Of a stretch of 64,000 nucleotides of DNA, positions 9,334-17,499 are shown one piece after another. The position numbers and the translations under genes are program-made. Numbering within the stretch: the stretch's first letter is position 1; every line of letters begins with the position of its first letter. Below the pieces are notes generated by a model. It did no database searches. It saw only the letters and a list, made by a program, of their open reading frames with translations, and was not told where the DNA came from. The stretch comes from Solitalea lacus (GTDB lineage Bacteria > Bacteroidota > Bacteroidia > Sphingobacteriales > Sphingobacteriaceae): contig NZ_CP091740.1 of the NCBI RefSeq assembly GCF_022014595.1, positions 2,964,200 to 3,028,199 on the forward strand, given 5' to 3'.

Positions 9334-10668
9334 TTAGGCGGCTAAATCGGGAGCTTGGGCCTTCTCCCGCTTAGTGACCATGCGCACGGCGTTGGCGGTC
9401 ATCACCCCAAAGAACATCCAAAGGGTTTCATTAGCCTGGTTACGTGCCTTGATGCGCCGCAGATCGTAGTGATTCTTTTCCGTTCCAAAGCTACCCTCCA
9501 GCCGGGTGGAACGTTCTTTATTCAACAGGGCTCTCAGGGTTTTCTTTTCCGGCGTATCGCCTCTGCCTTTTTGCACAAAGCCGGTAGCAATCTTCCGCTC
9601 GCTCAGGTATTTTCGATTGGCATTGGTGGCATAAATCCGGTCGCCTGCAAATTGATGACAGGTACCGAACAGGCGCCCATGTAGGGCTAGCGAAGCTTCT
9701 ACTCGCTTACATTCATTATAAGCCGCATAGCTGTAATGTTCAATGATATTGATCCCATCCACCTGCAGCATGTGCACTTTGGCCCCAAATTCACAGGGTT
9801 TGTTTTCCTTGCCCCGTACAATGGAACGCACAAAAGGCTTGTACAGGGACAATACCCTGTCGGGTAGTTTCTTACCGGGATTTTCCAACAAGAACCGCTG
9901 CTCCTTTAACACTTGCTCCACCAAGTCAAAGCGTTCCCGGAGCCGCCCGGCCAGTTGCAGCCTGTCGCCCATTAAGCGAAAAACATCCTTAATCAGGCCA
10001 TTCAAGCGGGTGAGTAACTTGATTAACTGCTGGCAGCGACGACGTGACTTGCGCTGGCTTTTCTTACGGAGTAAATTGAAAGTCGATTGTTTGAGTTGTT
10101 GTTCATTAAAAGCGTTTTTAGCCCGCTTTAGCTTACAGGATTTCAACAAATCTTCGTATAACTCATGACTGAACAGGCAGCAATCCCACAGCAGTTTCAC
10201 GCTGGTAGGGTATTTCATGTCGCTTTCATACACGGTGGCATCGCAGAACAAAACCTGCGTTTCCTTCAGCTGCGGCTTCCAATAACGAATCAGTTCTTCC
10301 TGAAACAGCTGCAGATCCAGGTGTTTGGCCACATAACTGCGGATTCTGGAGACCAGGGTGACATCCTTGATTTGTTCATTATCGGCCAGGCGCATGCCGC
10401 AAAACAACTGCATTTGCCAATTCCCGTTCAGGTGTTCAATCAACTGCTCATCACTCAGACCAGTATAGGACTTCAAAAACAACAAGGCCAACATGCCCTC
10501 TGGAGCCAGCCAGGCTTTAGCGCCACGTGCACTGCCCTTAGCCGGTAAGAGGGCTGCCAAGCGGTCCAGTGGAAGTACCTGGCGGAGTTTGCCCAAGCTG
10601 GTCGTCTGAAAAATAATTTCGCGGGGACTTTGCAGTTCGTTGACAGGAAATAAGTAGTTTTGCAGCAT
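9334..10668 (-). CDS. DDE transposase (IS5/IS1182-like)
   Basis: A 444-residue intact transposase that cuts and joins the ends of the surrounding insertion sequence. The N-terminal third has the DUF772-like region (LAPEGMLALLFLKSYTGLSDEQ near 55-75). The first catalytic Asp is in LFCDATVYESDMKYPT near residue 140, the second in FAGDRIYATNANRKYLSE near 345 and the Glu in RLEGSFGTEKNHYDLRRIKA near 395. A basic, arginine/lysine-rich insertion lies near 200-215. The exact IS family (IS5, IS1182 or ISNCY) cannot be fixed without a database search. Codon use is more GC-rich than in accD or the cysteine desulfurase gene beside it. Confidence 0.88.
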   Translation of the reverse strand: MLQNYLFPVNELQSPREIIFQTTSLGKLRQVLPLDRLAALLPAKGSARGAKAWLAPEGMLALLFLKSYTGLSDEQLIEHLNGNWQMQLFCGMRLADNEQIKDVTLVSRIRSYVAKHLDLQLFQEELIRYWKPQLKETQVLFCDATVYESDMKYPTSVKLLWDCCLFSHELYEDLLKSCKLKRAKNAFNEQQLKQSTFNLLRKKSQRKSRRRCQQLIKLLTRLNGLIKDVFRLMGDRLQLAGRLRERFDLVEQVLKEQRFLLENPGKKLPDRVLSLYKPFVRSIVRGKENKPCEFGAKVHMLQVDGINIIEHYSYAAYNECKRVEASLALHGRLFGTCHQFAGDRIYATNANRKYLSERKIATGFVQKGRGDTPEKKTLRALLNKERSTRLEGSFGTEKNHYDLRRIKARNQANETLWMFFGVMTANAVRMVTKREKAQAPDLAA

Positions 10669-10704
10669 ATTATTTTGTTGTTTCGCAAAACCAAAATAAT
10701 GAAA

Positions 10705-10742
10705 AACCCCGATTTGGCCTCATTTGAGACTTTTTCGGGGTT
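10705..10742 (+). terminator. IS-borne terminator upstream of the transposase
   Basis: Stem AACCCCGA/TCGGGGTT (10705-10712 with 10735-10742) followed by ATTTTTTT on the plus strand. It points out of the element, opposite to the transposase gene, and would stop plus-strand transcripts crossing the IS. Confidence 0.55.
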
Positions 10743-10787
10743 ATTTTTTTGAATTCAACACAATTAATAGCTGTGTTTCAGGGAATT

Positions 10788-10807
10788 GTAATTTTCAAAG
10801 ACTCCCT
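10788..10807. repeat. Right terminal inverted repeat of the IS
   Basis: Read on the minus strand AGGGAGTCTTTGAAAATTAC, 16 of 20 positions matching the left end. Confidence 0.8.
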
Positions 10808-10821
10808 TTTTATTACAAATA

Positions 10822-10857
10822 AAAAAGTGAATTATCTATAATGATAATCCACTTTTT
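10822..10857 (-). terminator. Intrinsic terminator of the cysteine desulfurase gene
   Basis: A 15-bp stem (10822-10836 with 10843-10857, one G-T pair, 6-nt loop) with A/T runs on both sides, 20 bp past the stop codon. It can act in both directions, so it originally formed part of a convergent terminator region with that of accD. Confidence 0.75.
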
Positions 10858-10877
10858 AAAATATTGCTAAAAACAAA

Positions 10878-12023
10878 TTACTTCACTGCAACTTCCACAG
10901 GAACAATCTGTTTTAATTTTTCGATTGTATAGTCGATCTCTTCTTTAGTCGTCATTTTACTGAAAGAAAAACGAATAGCCGGACGGTTTGGATCAGCTCC
11001 AATACCCGAAAGCACATGCGAACCAATGTTTGAACCTGAAGAACAAGCACTTCCACCTGAAGCCGAGATACCGTTAATATCTAAGTTAAACAACATCATA
11101 TCGCCCATATCAGACTCAGGGAATGACACGTTTAATACTGTATATAAACTCTTTTCGGGGTTAGTTTCACCATTAAATTGAATGTCTGGGAAATTTTGAA
11201 GTAATTGCTCTTTCATGTACGATTTTAAATCTTGAACATGTTGAGCATGTTGCTCCATCTCATTATAAGCAATTTCCAATGCCTTAGCCAAACCTACAAT
11301 GCCATAAACATTCTCAGTTCCACCACGCATGTTACGCTCTTGAGCTCCACCGTAAATTAAAGGTTTAATTTTAACATTATGGTTTACATATAAAAAGCCA
11401 ACTCCTTTAGGTCCGTGCAATTTATGTGCTGCACAAGCCACAAAATGCACTTTAAGCTTGCTTAAGTCATGCACATAGTGTCCCATGGTTTGCACTGTAT
11501 CACAATGGAATAATGCATTGTACTGCTCACAAAGGTTGCCAACTCGCTCAATATCCAATAAAGTACCTATTTCGTTATTGGCATGCATTAACGAAACAAA
11601 GCTTCGTTCGTTGGTTTTAAGCAATTCTTCAAGGTGGTTATAATCGACATTTCCCTTATCGTCAATGTTTACATAACTTAGCTTGATAATGCCCTTTTTC
11701 TCCAGTTCTTCAAAAGTGTGACCAACTGCATGGTGCTCAATTTTTGAAGTAATGGCGTGAGTAATACCATTATCAATAATTCCACAACGGATTGCCGTGT
11801 TATCGGCTTCGGTTCCTCCAGAAGTAAAGAAAATCTCAGCAGGTGAAGTATTCAACAATTTTGCAATAGTCTTGCGCGCCATTTCAACTGCAGAACGCAC
11901 CTCGCGACCGTGTGCATGGATGGAAGAAGGGTTCCCAAATTGATTCTCCATCATGTTGAACATCACCGCCAATACTTCCTTATCAATTGGAGTAGTAGCA
12001 GCATTGTCTAAATAAACTCTCAT
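10878..12023 (-). CDS. Cysteine desulfurase (NifS/IscS family)
   Basis: PLP-dependent enzyme that removes sulfur from cysteine to feed Fe-S cluster, thiamine or tRNA thiolation pathways. The 381-residue protein begins MRVYLDNAATTPID, carries the HCDTVQ segment near 175, the PLP lysine in CAAHKLHGPKGVGFLYV near 205, the RGGTENV motif near 235 and the catalytic cysteine in SASGGSACSSGS near 325. No IscU or other iron-sulfur genes are adjacent, so whether it serves as the general IscS or a dedicated sulfur donor is open. It lies 113 bp downstream of glmM on the same strand, separated by an imperfect hairpin. Confidence 0.92.
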   Translation of the reverse strand: MRVYLDNAATTPIDKEVLAVMFNMMENQFGNPSSIHAHGREVRSAVEMARKTIAKLLNTSPAEIFFTSGGTEADNTAIRCGIIDNGITHAITSKIEHHAVGHTFEELEKKGIIKLSYVNIDDKGNVDYNHLEELLKTNERSFVSLMHANNEIGTLLDIERVGNLCEQYNALFHCDTVQTMGHYVHDLSKLKVHFVACAAHKLHGPKGVGFLYVNHNVKIKPLIYGGAQERNMRGGTENVYGIVGLAKALEIAYNEMEQHAQHVQDLKSYMKEQLLQNFPDIQFNGETNPEKSLYTVLNVSFPESDMGDMMLFNLDINGISASGGSACSSGSNIGSHVLSGIGADPNRPAIRFSFSKMTTKEEIDYTIEKLKQIVPVEVAVK

Positions 12024-12061
12024 TTTTAGGTTAAGTTAAATTAATTGGTATTGGTTCAATA

Positions 12062-12130
12062 AAGTGAAATGTATGAGATAAAATGTGCAAGTTACCTGGC
12101 ATGTTTCATCTCAAATCCCTCATTTCACTT
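12062..12130 (-). other. Imperfect long hairpin between glmM and the cysteine desulfurase gene
   Basis: Outer arms AAGTGAAATG (12062-12071) and CATTTCACTT (12121-12130) pair perfectly, and inner arms TGAGAT/ATCTCA (12074-12079 with 12108-12113) stack inside with an asymmetric bulge. It has no strong T run. It may be a weak glmM terminator, an RNA-processing site or a leader structure of the downstream gene. Confidence 0.45.
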
Positions 12131-12136
12131 CATTCA

Positions 12137-13516
12137 TTATATCATTTCTTTAAAATCTGCAATTATCTTGTTTGCCAATGCATCAGCAACCGTTTCTGAA
12201 TTGCCTTCAGAATAAATACGGATAATTGGTTCAGTATTAGAACGACGCAAATGTACCCATTCCTTATCAAATTCTATACGAACTCCATCAATTGTATTTA
12301 TTGGCTGCTTTTTGTATTTATCTTGAATTTTCTTCAACAAACTATCAATATCCATATCAGCCGTTAAGGTGATCTTATTTTTTGAAATATGATAGTTAGG
12401 ATAAGAGTTTCTTAATACTGAAATACTTTTACCAAATTTAGCCAGGTGCGTTAAAAACAGAGCGATTCCCACCAGAGCATCTCTTCCGTAATGCAACTCA
12501 GGATAAATTACCCCTCCGTTACCTTCTCCTCCAATTACTGCATTGGTAGCTTTCATCATTTCAACCACATTAACCTCTCCTACTGCAGCGGCACTGTATT
12601 TACCACCATGCTTTTCAGTAATGTCTTGCAAAGCACGTGTCGATGAAAGGTTGGAAACTGTATTACCTTTTGTATGCTGGAGCACATAATCGGCAACAGC
12701 TACAAGGGTGTATTCTTCACCAAATAAGTTACCATCCTCACTCATAAATACAAGACGATCAACATCCGGATCAACTGAAATACCTAAACTGGCATGCTTA
12801 GCAGTAACTGTTTTAGAAAGCTCTGTTAAGTGTTCTGCCAAAGGCTCTGGATTATGGGGAAACTTACCATCAGGGGTACAATACAACTCATGAACAGTTT
12901 GTACTCCTAAGGCTTTTAACAATCTTGGAACAAAAATTCCGCCTGTTGAATTCACAGCATCAACCACCACACTGAAATTAGCTTTTTTAATAGCTTCAAC
13001 ATCTACCAATGGTAATGCCAAAATCATTTCAATATGTTTATCAACATAAGTACTGTCTACCTTATATGAGCCCAATGAATCAACATCAGCATATTCAACA
13101 GCGGCTTGTTCGGCAATATCCAAAACCTCCTGTCCATCAGCTGCTGAAATAAATTCACCTTTATGATTTAACAATTTTAATGCATTCCACTGCTTAGGAT
13201 TGTGACTGGCTGTAAGGATAATACCACCACCGGCGTTTTCTAAAGGAACCGCAATTTCAACGGTTGGAGTGGTTGATAGATCTAGGTCAACTACATCTAT
13301 TCCTAAACCTTGCAAGGTCCCCACCACCAGGTTGCGTACCATTTCGCCTGAAATACGAGCATCTCTACCAATAACAATCTTTTTGTTACCGGTTTTATTA
13401 ATTACCCATTGGCCAAAAGCCGAAGTAAACTTTACTACATCAACAGGAGTAAGAGCATTACCTGGGGCGCCACCAATTGTACCCCTAATACCTGAAATAG
13501 ATTTAATTAGTGTCAA
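12137..13516 (-). CDS. glmM: Phosphoglucosamine mutase
   Basis: Interconverts glucosamine-6-phosphate and glucosamine-1-phosphate for UDP-GlcNAc, peptidoglycan and lipid A synthesis. The 459-residue alpha-D-phosphohexomutase has all four domains: the active-site serine S104 in ILTASHNPKQWNALK, the metal loop SVDPDVDRLVF near 250, the sugar-specificity loop GGEGNGGVIYPELHYGRDA near 330 and the phosphate-binding RRSNTEPIIRIYSE near 430. The GEGNGG loop points to GlmM rather than phosphoglucomutase, though Bacteroidota paralogues can blur this. It has its own predicted promoter. Confidence 0.9.
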   Translation of the reverse strand: MTLIKSISGIRGTIGGAPGNALTPVDVVKFTSAFGQWVINKTGNKKIVIGRDARISGEMVRNLVVGTLQGLGIDVVDLDLSTTPTVEIAVPLENAGGGIILTASHNPKQWNALKLLNHKGEFISAADGQEVLDIAEQAAVEYADVDSLGSYKVDSTYVDKHIEMILALPLVDVEAIKKANFSVVVDAVNSTGGIFVPRLLKALGVQTVHELYCTPDGKFPHNPEPLAEHLTELSKTVTAKHASLGISVDPDVDRLVFMSEDGNLFGEEYTLVAVADYVLQHTKGNTVSNLSSTRALQDITEKHGGKYSAAAVGEVNVVEMMKATNAVIGGEGNGGVIYPELHYGRDALVGIALFLTHLAKFGKSISVLRNSYPNYHISKNKITLTADMDIDSLLKKIQDKYKKQPINTIDGVRIEFDKEWVHLRRSNTEPIIRIYSEGNSETVADALANKIIADFKEMI

Positions 13517-13542
13517 TGTTATTAATTTTAAATTAGAGTGAA

Positions 13543-13573
13543 CAAAATTATAATATTAAATCAGAATAGGCAA
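13543..13573 (-). promoter_or_regulatory. Predicted glmM promoter (Bacteroidota type)
   Basis: Minus strand: TTG (13571-13573), 20-nt spacer, then TAATTTTG (13543-13550), an exact match to TAnnTTTG with the usual -33/-7 spacing. It predicts a leader of about 20-25 nt before the ATG at 13516. Confidence 0.6.
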
Positions 13574-13698
13574 TTATGCCCTTGTAAAGATATTGCCCAG
13601 TTTTTAAATTGGATATGAAGTATTGCACGCAAACGATTGTCAAAATTTTATACAATTAAGATATTTTAATTAGCCTGAAATTGCTCATATTGGTTTTA

Positions 13699-13706
13699 TA
13701 TATTTG
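13699..13706 (+). promoter_or_regulatory. -7 promoter element abutting the methyltransferase start
   Basis: TATATTTG, an exact TAnnTTTG match, ends only 5 nt before the ATG at 13712. Transcription from it would begin at or next to the start codon, giving a leaderless or near-leaderless mRNA. Confidence 0.5.
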
Positions 13707-13711
13707 TTGCT

Positions 13712-14455
13712 ATGCCTGATAAACAACAGAAGTGGTACCAGAATTGGTTCAATTCGCCTTATTATCATATACTTTATAACAAAAGAGATGAACGCGAAGC
13801 AGAACATTTAATTGACAACCTTTGCGAATATCTGACGCCCTCAATCAAGGAACGTATGCTTGATATTGGTTGTGGAAAAGGACGACACGCCATCTACCTT
13901 AATAAAAAGGGGTACGATGTAACCGGTATTGACCTTTCAGAGGAAAATATCAAGTTAGCCACTGCTCATGAAAATGCTAAATTGCATTTTTACGTTCACG
14001 ATATGAGAAATTTGTTTTTCATAAACTATTTCGATGTCGTTCTTAACCTATTTACCAGTTTTGGCTTCTTTGAAAAAGACCGCGACCATCAACATGCCAT
14101 TAACATGTTTGCTAAATCACTGAAAACAGGAGGTGTTCTGGTGCTTGATTTTATGAATGCTGAAAAACTTAAAAACAATTTGGTATTTAGAGAGATTCAG
14201 ACGGTTGAAAACATCGAATTTCACATTCAACGTAAAATTGAAGACGGGGCAATTATCAAAAAAATAGACTTTGAAAATAAAGGCCGCCATTTTGCCTTTA
14301 AAGAAGAAGTTAAAGCTTTAATGATGACGGATTTTGAACGTTATTTTAAGAATGCAAATTTTGATATTGAAGCAACATTTGGCGACTATGACTTACGTCC
14401 ATTTGACCCGTTAAAGTCAGACCGATTACTTTTCATTTGCAGAAAAACCCAATAA
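13712..14455 (+). CDS. Class I SAM-dependent methyltransferase
   Basis: A 247-residue methyltransferase with a Rossmann fold. Motif I is [27 protein letters not shown] near residues 48-75, the acidic end of beta2 is GIDLSEENI and motif II is [17 protein letters not shown] near 110. Substrate unknown; a similar arrangement is seen in small-molecule methyltransferases. First gene of a tight three-gene group: its TAA overlaps the ATG of the PAP2 gene by one base (TAATG), implying translational coupling. A -7 promoter element lies immediately before the start codon. Confidence 0.85.
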   Translation: MPDKQQKWYQNWFNSPYYHILYNKRDEREAEHLIDNLCEYLTPSIKERMLDIGCGKGRHAIYLNKKGYDVTGIDLSEENIKLATAHENAKLHFYVHDMRNLFFINYFDVVLNLFTSFGFFEKDRDHQHAINMFAKSLKTGGVLVLDFMNAEKLKNNLVFREIQTVENIEFHIQRKIEDGAIIKKIDFENKGRHFAFKEEVKALMMTDFERYFKNANFDIEATFGDYDLRPFDPLKSDRLLFICRKTQ

Positions 14456-15030
14456 TGCTTAATCAATTAAACACCTTTGACCAAAAAGCTTTCTTTTTCA
14501 TAAATACAGGCCTTTCCAATTCTTTTTTTGATTTGTTAATGCCTTTACTGCGTAACCAATATTTTTGGACACCTGTATATGTATTCCTTATTGTTTTCTT
14601 TATCCGAGAATACAAGAAAAAAGGGCTTTATCTTATCGGTTTCCTTCTTTTAACGTTTGCAATTGCTGATTTTACAAGTGCAAGTATTATAAAAGAATAT
14701 TTTCAACGCCTCCGGCCTTGTAACGATCCGGCATTAGTCGGCTTGGTAAAATTACGTCTTAATCGTTGTGGCAATGGTTTTAGCTTTGTATCATCACATG
14801 CCGCAAATCATTTTGCCATTTCCATGTTTTTAATCGGCACGTTTTACCAACGCTGGAAATGGGTTTTACCGGCAGCTTTAATTTGGGCAGCCCTTGTTTG
14901 CTTTGCTCAGGTTTATGTAGGTGTTCATTATCCGTTTGATGTAACCTGCGGAGGAATTTTAGGTTTATTAATTGGTTATGGAGTTTCTTCGCTCCGTAAA
15001 ACACTTGTACCAATAGATGGAATTAATTAA
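14455..15030 (+). CDS. PAP2-family membrane phosphatase
   Basis: Type 2 phosphatidic acid phosphatase-like membrane enzyme, 191 residues from the ATG at 14455; the open frame extends to a TTG at 14437, but the overlapping TAATG junction favours the ATG. The three signature motifs are KEYFQRLRP near residue 80, SSHAAN near 108 (in place of the common PSGH) and VYVGVHYPFD near 158, supplying the acid-base and nucleophile histidines. About five hydrophobic segments place it in the inner membrane. Likely substrates are undecaprenyl pyrophosphate or phospholipid phosphates; which one cannot be told. It overlaps the ZIP gene by 14 bp. Confidence 0.85.
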   Translation: MLNQLNTFDQKAFFFINTGLSNSFFDLLMPLLRNQYFWTPVYVFLIVFFIREYKKKGLYLIGFLLLTFAIADFTSASIIKEYFQRLRPCNDPALVGLVKLRLNRCGNGFSFVSSHAANHFAISMFLIGTFYQRWKWVLPAALIWAALVCFAQVYVGVHYPFDVTCGGILGLLIGYGVSSLRKTLVPIDGIN

Positions 15031-15757
15031 AAGTTTAATATTATTTGGCAGTGCCTTTTTAGGCGGTATAGCTGTATTTTTCATTCAAAAAGGGACCACC
15101 AAACAACTTAAGCTAATACTTTCATTCAGTGGAGCTTATTTATTTGCCATTTGTGCACTTCATCTAATGCCCGAAGTATACAGCTCTCATAATCCACTTG
15201 TTGGTTTATTTGTGTTGGTAGGCTTTGCCTTTCAAATAATTTTAGAGCAATTCTCTGAGGGTGTTGAGCACGGTCACATTCATGTTCATAGCCATGAACA
15301 TGGTTCTGCTTTTCCAATTGGGTTAATGATAAGCTTATGTCTACATGCTTTTCTGGAAGCCTTGCCTTTAGCAAGCTCAGAAGCTCAAAATGAATTATTA
15401 TTTGGTATTGCCGTACATCATATTCCGGCAGCATTTGCACTAGGAAGTATTTTAGTTCAGAGTCATGTTAGCAAACAAACTACTATTTTAATGTTGGTAT
15501 TGTTTGCCATTATGTCGCCGGCAGGATTCATATTAAGTAAGAATTTAGGACCTAATGCCTCGGGAGTACTATCACAGTATTTTGACTACATTATGGCTGT
15601 GGTGATAGGTATTTTTCTACATATCTCCACCACCATTTTATTTGAAGCTAGTGAAGACCATAAATTCAATTTCTACAAAACCATTGCTATCTTTTTAGGG
15701 GCGGGTATTTCCATAACATTGTTCTTTTTACAAGGAGCTCATGCACATAGTCATTAG
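15017..15757 (+). CDS. ZIP-family metal transporter
   Basis: Divalent metal (probably zinc) uptake permease of 246 residues and eight hydrophobic segments. A histidine-rich cytoplasmic loop (EHGHIHVHSHEHG, about residues 81-93) is the usual ZIP metal-sensing loop. TM4 has LCLHAFLEALPLA near 107-119 and TM5 AVHHIPAAFALGS near 130-142, supplying the conserved HxxxE-like and HxxP metal ligands. The C-terminus ends in AHAHSH. Start overlaps the PAP2 stop by 14 bp, so the three genes form one operon ended by a strong hairpin. Confidence 0.88.
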   Translation: MELIKSLILFGSAFLGGIAVFFIQKGTTKQLKLILSFSGAYLFAICALHLMPEVYSSHNPLVGLFVLVGFAFQIILEQFSEGVEHGHIHVHSHEHGSAFPIGLMISLCLHAFLEALPLASSEAQNELLFGIAVHHIPAAFALGSILVQSHVSKQTTILMLVLFAIMSPAGFILSKNLGPNASGVLSQYFDYIMAVVIGIFLHISTTILFEASEDHKFNFYKTIAIFLGAGISITLFFLQGAHAHSH

Positions 15758-15775
15758 GAGTGTGAATAGAGCACT

Positions 15776-15817
15776 AAATAATAAAGCTCATGATTTTTCT
15801 CATGAGCTTTATTATTT
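15776..15817. terminator. Bidirectional intrinsic terminator after the ZIP gene
   Basis: Perfect 18-bp stem (15776-15793 with 15800-15817) with a 6-nt TTTTTC loop and A/T-rich feet on both strands, between the convergent ZIP and MarR genes. Confidence 0.85.
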
Positions 15818-15855
15818 ATAACTAAAGCAGAATTATCAATTATGAAACCTTTGGA

Positions 15856-16302
15856 TTACCCTCTAAATTTATCCAAAAGATTATTTAGTGTTTCAAGTTC
15901 ATCACTGGTAAGATTTTCATGAACATATCCTTGAATTTTGTCATTACTTAAGGTCGACAATAACTCCAAACCTTTGGGAGTGATGAGTAAGTCAACTGCT
16001 CGACGGTCGCTTTTGCATATTTTCCGTTCGATCAATTCTTTTTTCACTAATCTATCAACAATACGAGAAACGTCAGACATTTTATCAATTATCCGATCTT
16101 TAACCAGATTTAAAGTAGCCGGTTTAGGGTATTGCCCTCTTAATATACGCAATACATTGAATTGTTGAGGGGTAATATCGAAGGGATCAAGCACATTTCT
16201 CATGTTCGACATGATCCAGCTTTGTGTAAAGACAATATTTACAATTGCTTTCTGGTAATTGTTCTCAAACTTATCCTGAACAATTTCTTTCTCAATTTGC
16301 AT
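15856..16302 (-). CDS. MarR-family transcriptional regulator
   Basis: A 148-residue winged-helix repressor-type regulator. The helix-turn-helix is PQQFNVLRILRGQYPKPATLNLVKDRI near residues 43-70, followed by the wing KKELIERKICKSDRRAVDLLITPKGLELL near 95-123, whose DRRAVDL is the MarR wing signature. A 43-bp near-perfect palindrome lies 33 bp upstream of its start codon, so it probably represses itself. No resistance or efflux gene is adjacent on the minus strand to hint at the ligand. Confidence 0.88.
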   Translation of the reverse strand: MQIEKEIVQDKFENNYQKAIVNIVFTQSWIMSNMRNVLDPFDITPQQFNVLRILRGQYPKPATLNLVKDRIIDKMSDVSRIVDRLVKKELIERKICKSDRRAVDLLITPKGLELLSTLSNDKIQGYVHENLTSDELETLNNLLDKFRG

Positions 16303-16335
16303 GGTAGGTATTTTTGTGTAAGTGGTTGAGTTACA

Positions 16336-16378
16336 AATATACTAAGCAACAACACTAATTGTTATTGCTTAGTATATT
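16336..16378. promoter_or_regulatory. Large palindrome upstream of marR-type gene (candidate operator)
   Basis: Two 19-nt arms, AATATACTAAGCAACAACA (16336-16354) and its inverted copy (16360-16378), matching at 18 of 19 positions around a 5-nt centre. It overlaps the region where the MarR promoter should lie. Without a flanking T-run pattern typical of terminators, autoregulatory operator is the better reading, but it could also terminate the upstream DUF5522 transcript, which ends at 16394. Confidence 0.55.
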
Positions 16379-16393
16379 TTATTCAAAATATTT

Positions 16394-16561
16394 TCATTTT
16401 TCTTTAGGCATGTACTGGTTTGCTTTAAGCTTTTCAGCGTAATTCCAAGGACAGTTCAAGCACTGATTTTTACAACAGTATCCCCTTTTGAGGTGATATT
16501 GCCGTGTAAAAACCATTAGTCCATTTTCATTAATTGTATAATCTTCTCCAAGCTTGAGCAT
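16394..16561 (-). CDS. Small cysteine-rich DUF5522-type protein
   Basis: A 55-residue protein encoded on the minus strand from an ATG at 16561 to TGA at 16394-16396. It begins MLKLGEDYTINENGLMVFTR and has a four-cysteine core, GYCCKNQCLNCPW (about residues 28-38), the hallmark of the DUF5522 family, often found with DNA- or RNA-processing genes in Bacteroidota. Its ATG overlaps the TAA of the MBL-fold gene (TAATG), so the two are translationally coupled. The cysteines suggest metal or Fe-S binding; function unknown. Confidence 0.75.
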   Translation of the reverse strand: MLKLGEDYTINENGLMVFTRQYHLKRGYCCKNQCLNCPWNYAEKLKANQYMPKEK

Positions 16562-17499
16562 TAGTCATTCAATATTTTAACCTTGTGAGTATGCTGTAAA
16601 TGCGCTTTTAATTCATTTCCATCTCCATGAAGTGTCCATATCTCCGCGGCTTCTGTTTGCTCTATCAGTCTTAAAATTTGACTCCAATCAGCATGATCAC
16701 TAATAAACAGCTTCTCATCACAATATTGCTGAAGATTTTCCCATCCGGAAGCAAAAACTTTAAATACGTCTCGACTATGCTTATAGCTAGAAAATGTTAA
16801 AGGGGGAACTACATAAACATTATTAGAGCTATGCTTCATAGTTTTACGATCATATAACTGCCACTTACCCAATTCAACCCCAAATTGCTCATATAAGCGA
16901 TGTATAGGCGCAATAGAGTAATGAATCAACACATTAAATTCAGGACAATATTTATTGATCAACTGTGTTATCCGCTGAGCCTTCCCTAATGCATATGCTC
17001 CAAAAATAACATTGCCCTTTAAACGCTGTAGCTTCTGAATTTCCATTGCTGCATCCGGGTGTTCAGTTTCTTTTGAGGCAAAAGTTGTTTCGGTAATTAA
17101 AACATCTGCTTTAACAAACTCAAAAGGCTCAGCTGTGGCATCAGGGTCTAATTTAAAATCACCAGTGTACAGCATTTTTACACCATCAATTTCAATCAAA
17201 ACCTGAGCAGACCCAAGAATATGTCCAGCACCATAGAAAGTAATTCGAGCCTCTCCGATCACAAATGTTTGCCCGTAAGTTTTTACATGAAAAAACTTAC
17301 CAGCATTTTTTTTATAGCGAAGCTCCATGACGGCACGTGTAAAATCGGTGCAATATACATTTTCAGAACCGGCCACTGCATGGTCAGCATGAGCATGCGA
17401 TACAACCGCATTTTGCACCGGCTTCTGAGGGTCTAGGTAAAAATTATAACGCTGACAATACAGCCCTATTTCTGTTAACTTAAAATATTCTTCAATCAT
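16561..17499 (-). CDS. MBL-fold metallo-hydrolase / exonuclease-like protein
   Basis: A 312-residue metallo-beta-lactamase-fold nuclease-like protein. The metal site is SHAHADHAVAG near residues 34-44, followed by FYGAGHILGSAQVLIEIDG near 89, the LYTGDFKLDPD aspartate near 115 and a late FISDHADW near 265, the layout of beta-CASP-type and ligase-associated exonucleases. Stretches TETTFAS and FGAYALGKAQRITQLI resemble the ligase-associated group. DNA or RNA end processing is likely, substrate unproven. It overlaps coaE by 8 bp upstream and is coupled to the DUF5522 gene downstream. Confidence 0.82.
   Translation of the reverse strand: MIEEYFKLTEIGLYCQRYNFYLDPQKPVQNAVVSHAHADHAVAGSENVYCTDFTRAVMELRYKKNAGKFFHVKTYGQTFVIGEARITFYGAGHILGSAQVLIEIDGVKMLYTGDFKLDPDATAEPFEFVKADVLITETTFASKETEHPDAAMEIQKLQRLKGNVIFGAYALGKAQRITQLINKYCPEFNVLIHYSIAPIHRLYEQFGVELGKWQLYDRKTMKHSSNNVYVVPPLTFSSYKHSRDVFKVFASGWENLQQYCDEKLFISDHADWSQILRLIEQTEAAEIWTLHGDGNELKAHLQHTHKVKILND

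Larger units (their letters stand above)
9122..10807 (-). mobile_element. Complete DDE-transposase insertion sequence (IS5/IS1182-like) in the accD terminator
   Basis: A 1,686-bp element bounded by imperfect 20-bp inverted repeats: left AGGGACTCTTGGGAAATTCC (9122-9141), right read inward AGGGAGTCTTTGAAAATTAC (10788-10807), 16 of 20 identical. Both flanks are T-rich and a TTTT target duplication (9118-9121 and 10808-10811) is possible but low in complexity. It holds one intact transposase gene on the minus strand and terminator-like hairpins just inside each end. Its G+C content is visibly higher than that of neighbouring genes, suggesting recent arrival. Confidence 0.85.

Noticed and set aside
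9743-10548. Long plus-strand open frames opposite the IS transposase
   Set aside because: They are the antisense of the transposase gene in GC-richer DNA, have no recognisable domains and no ribosome-binding context.
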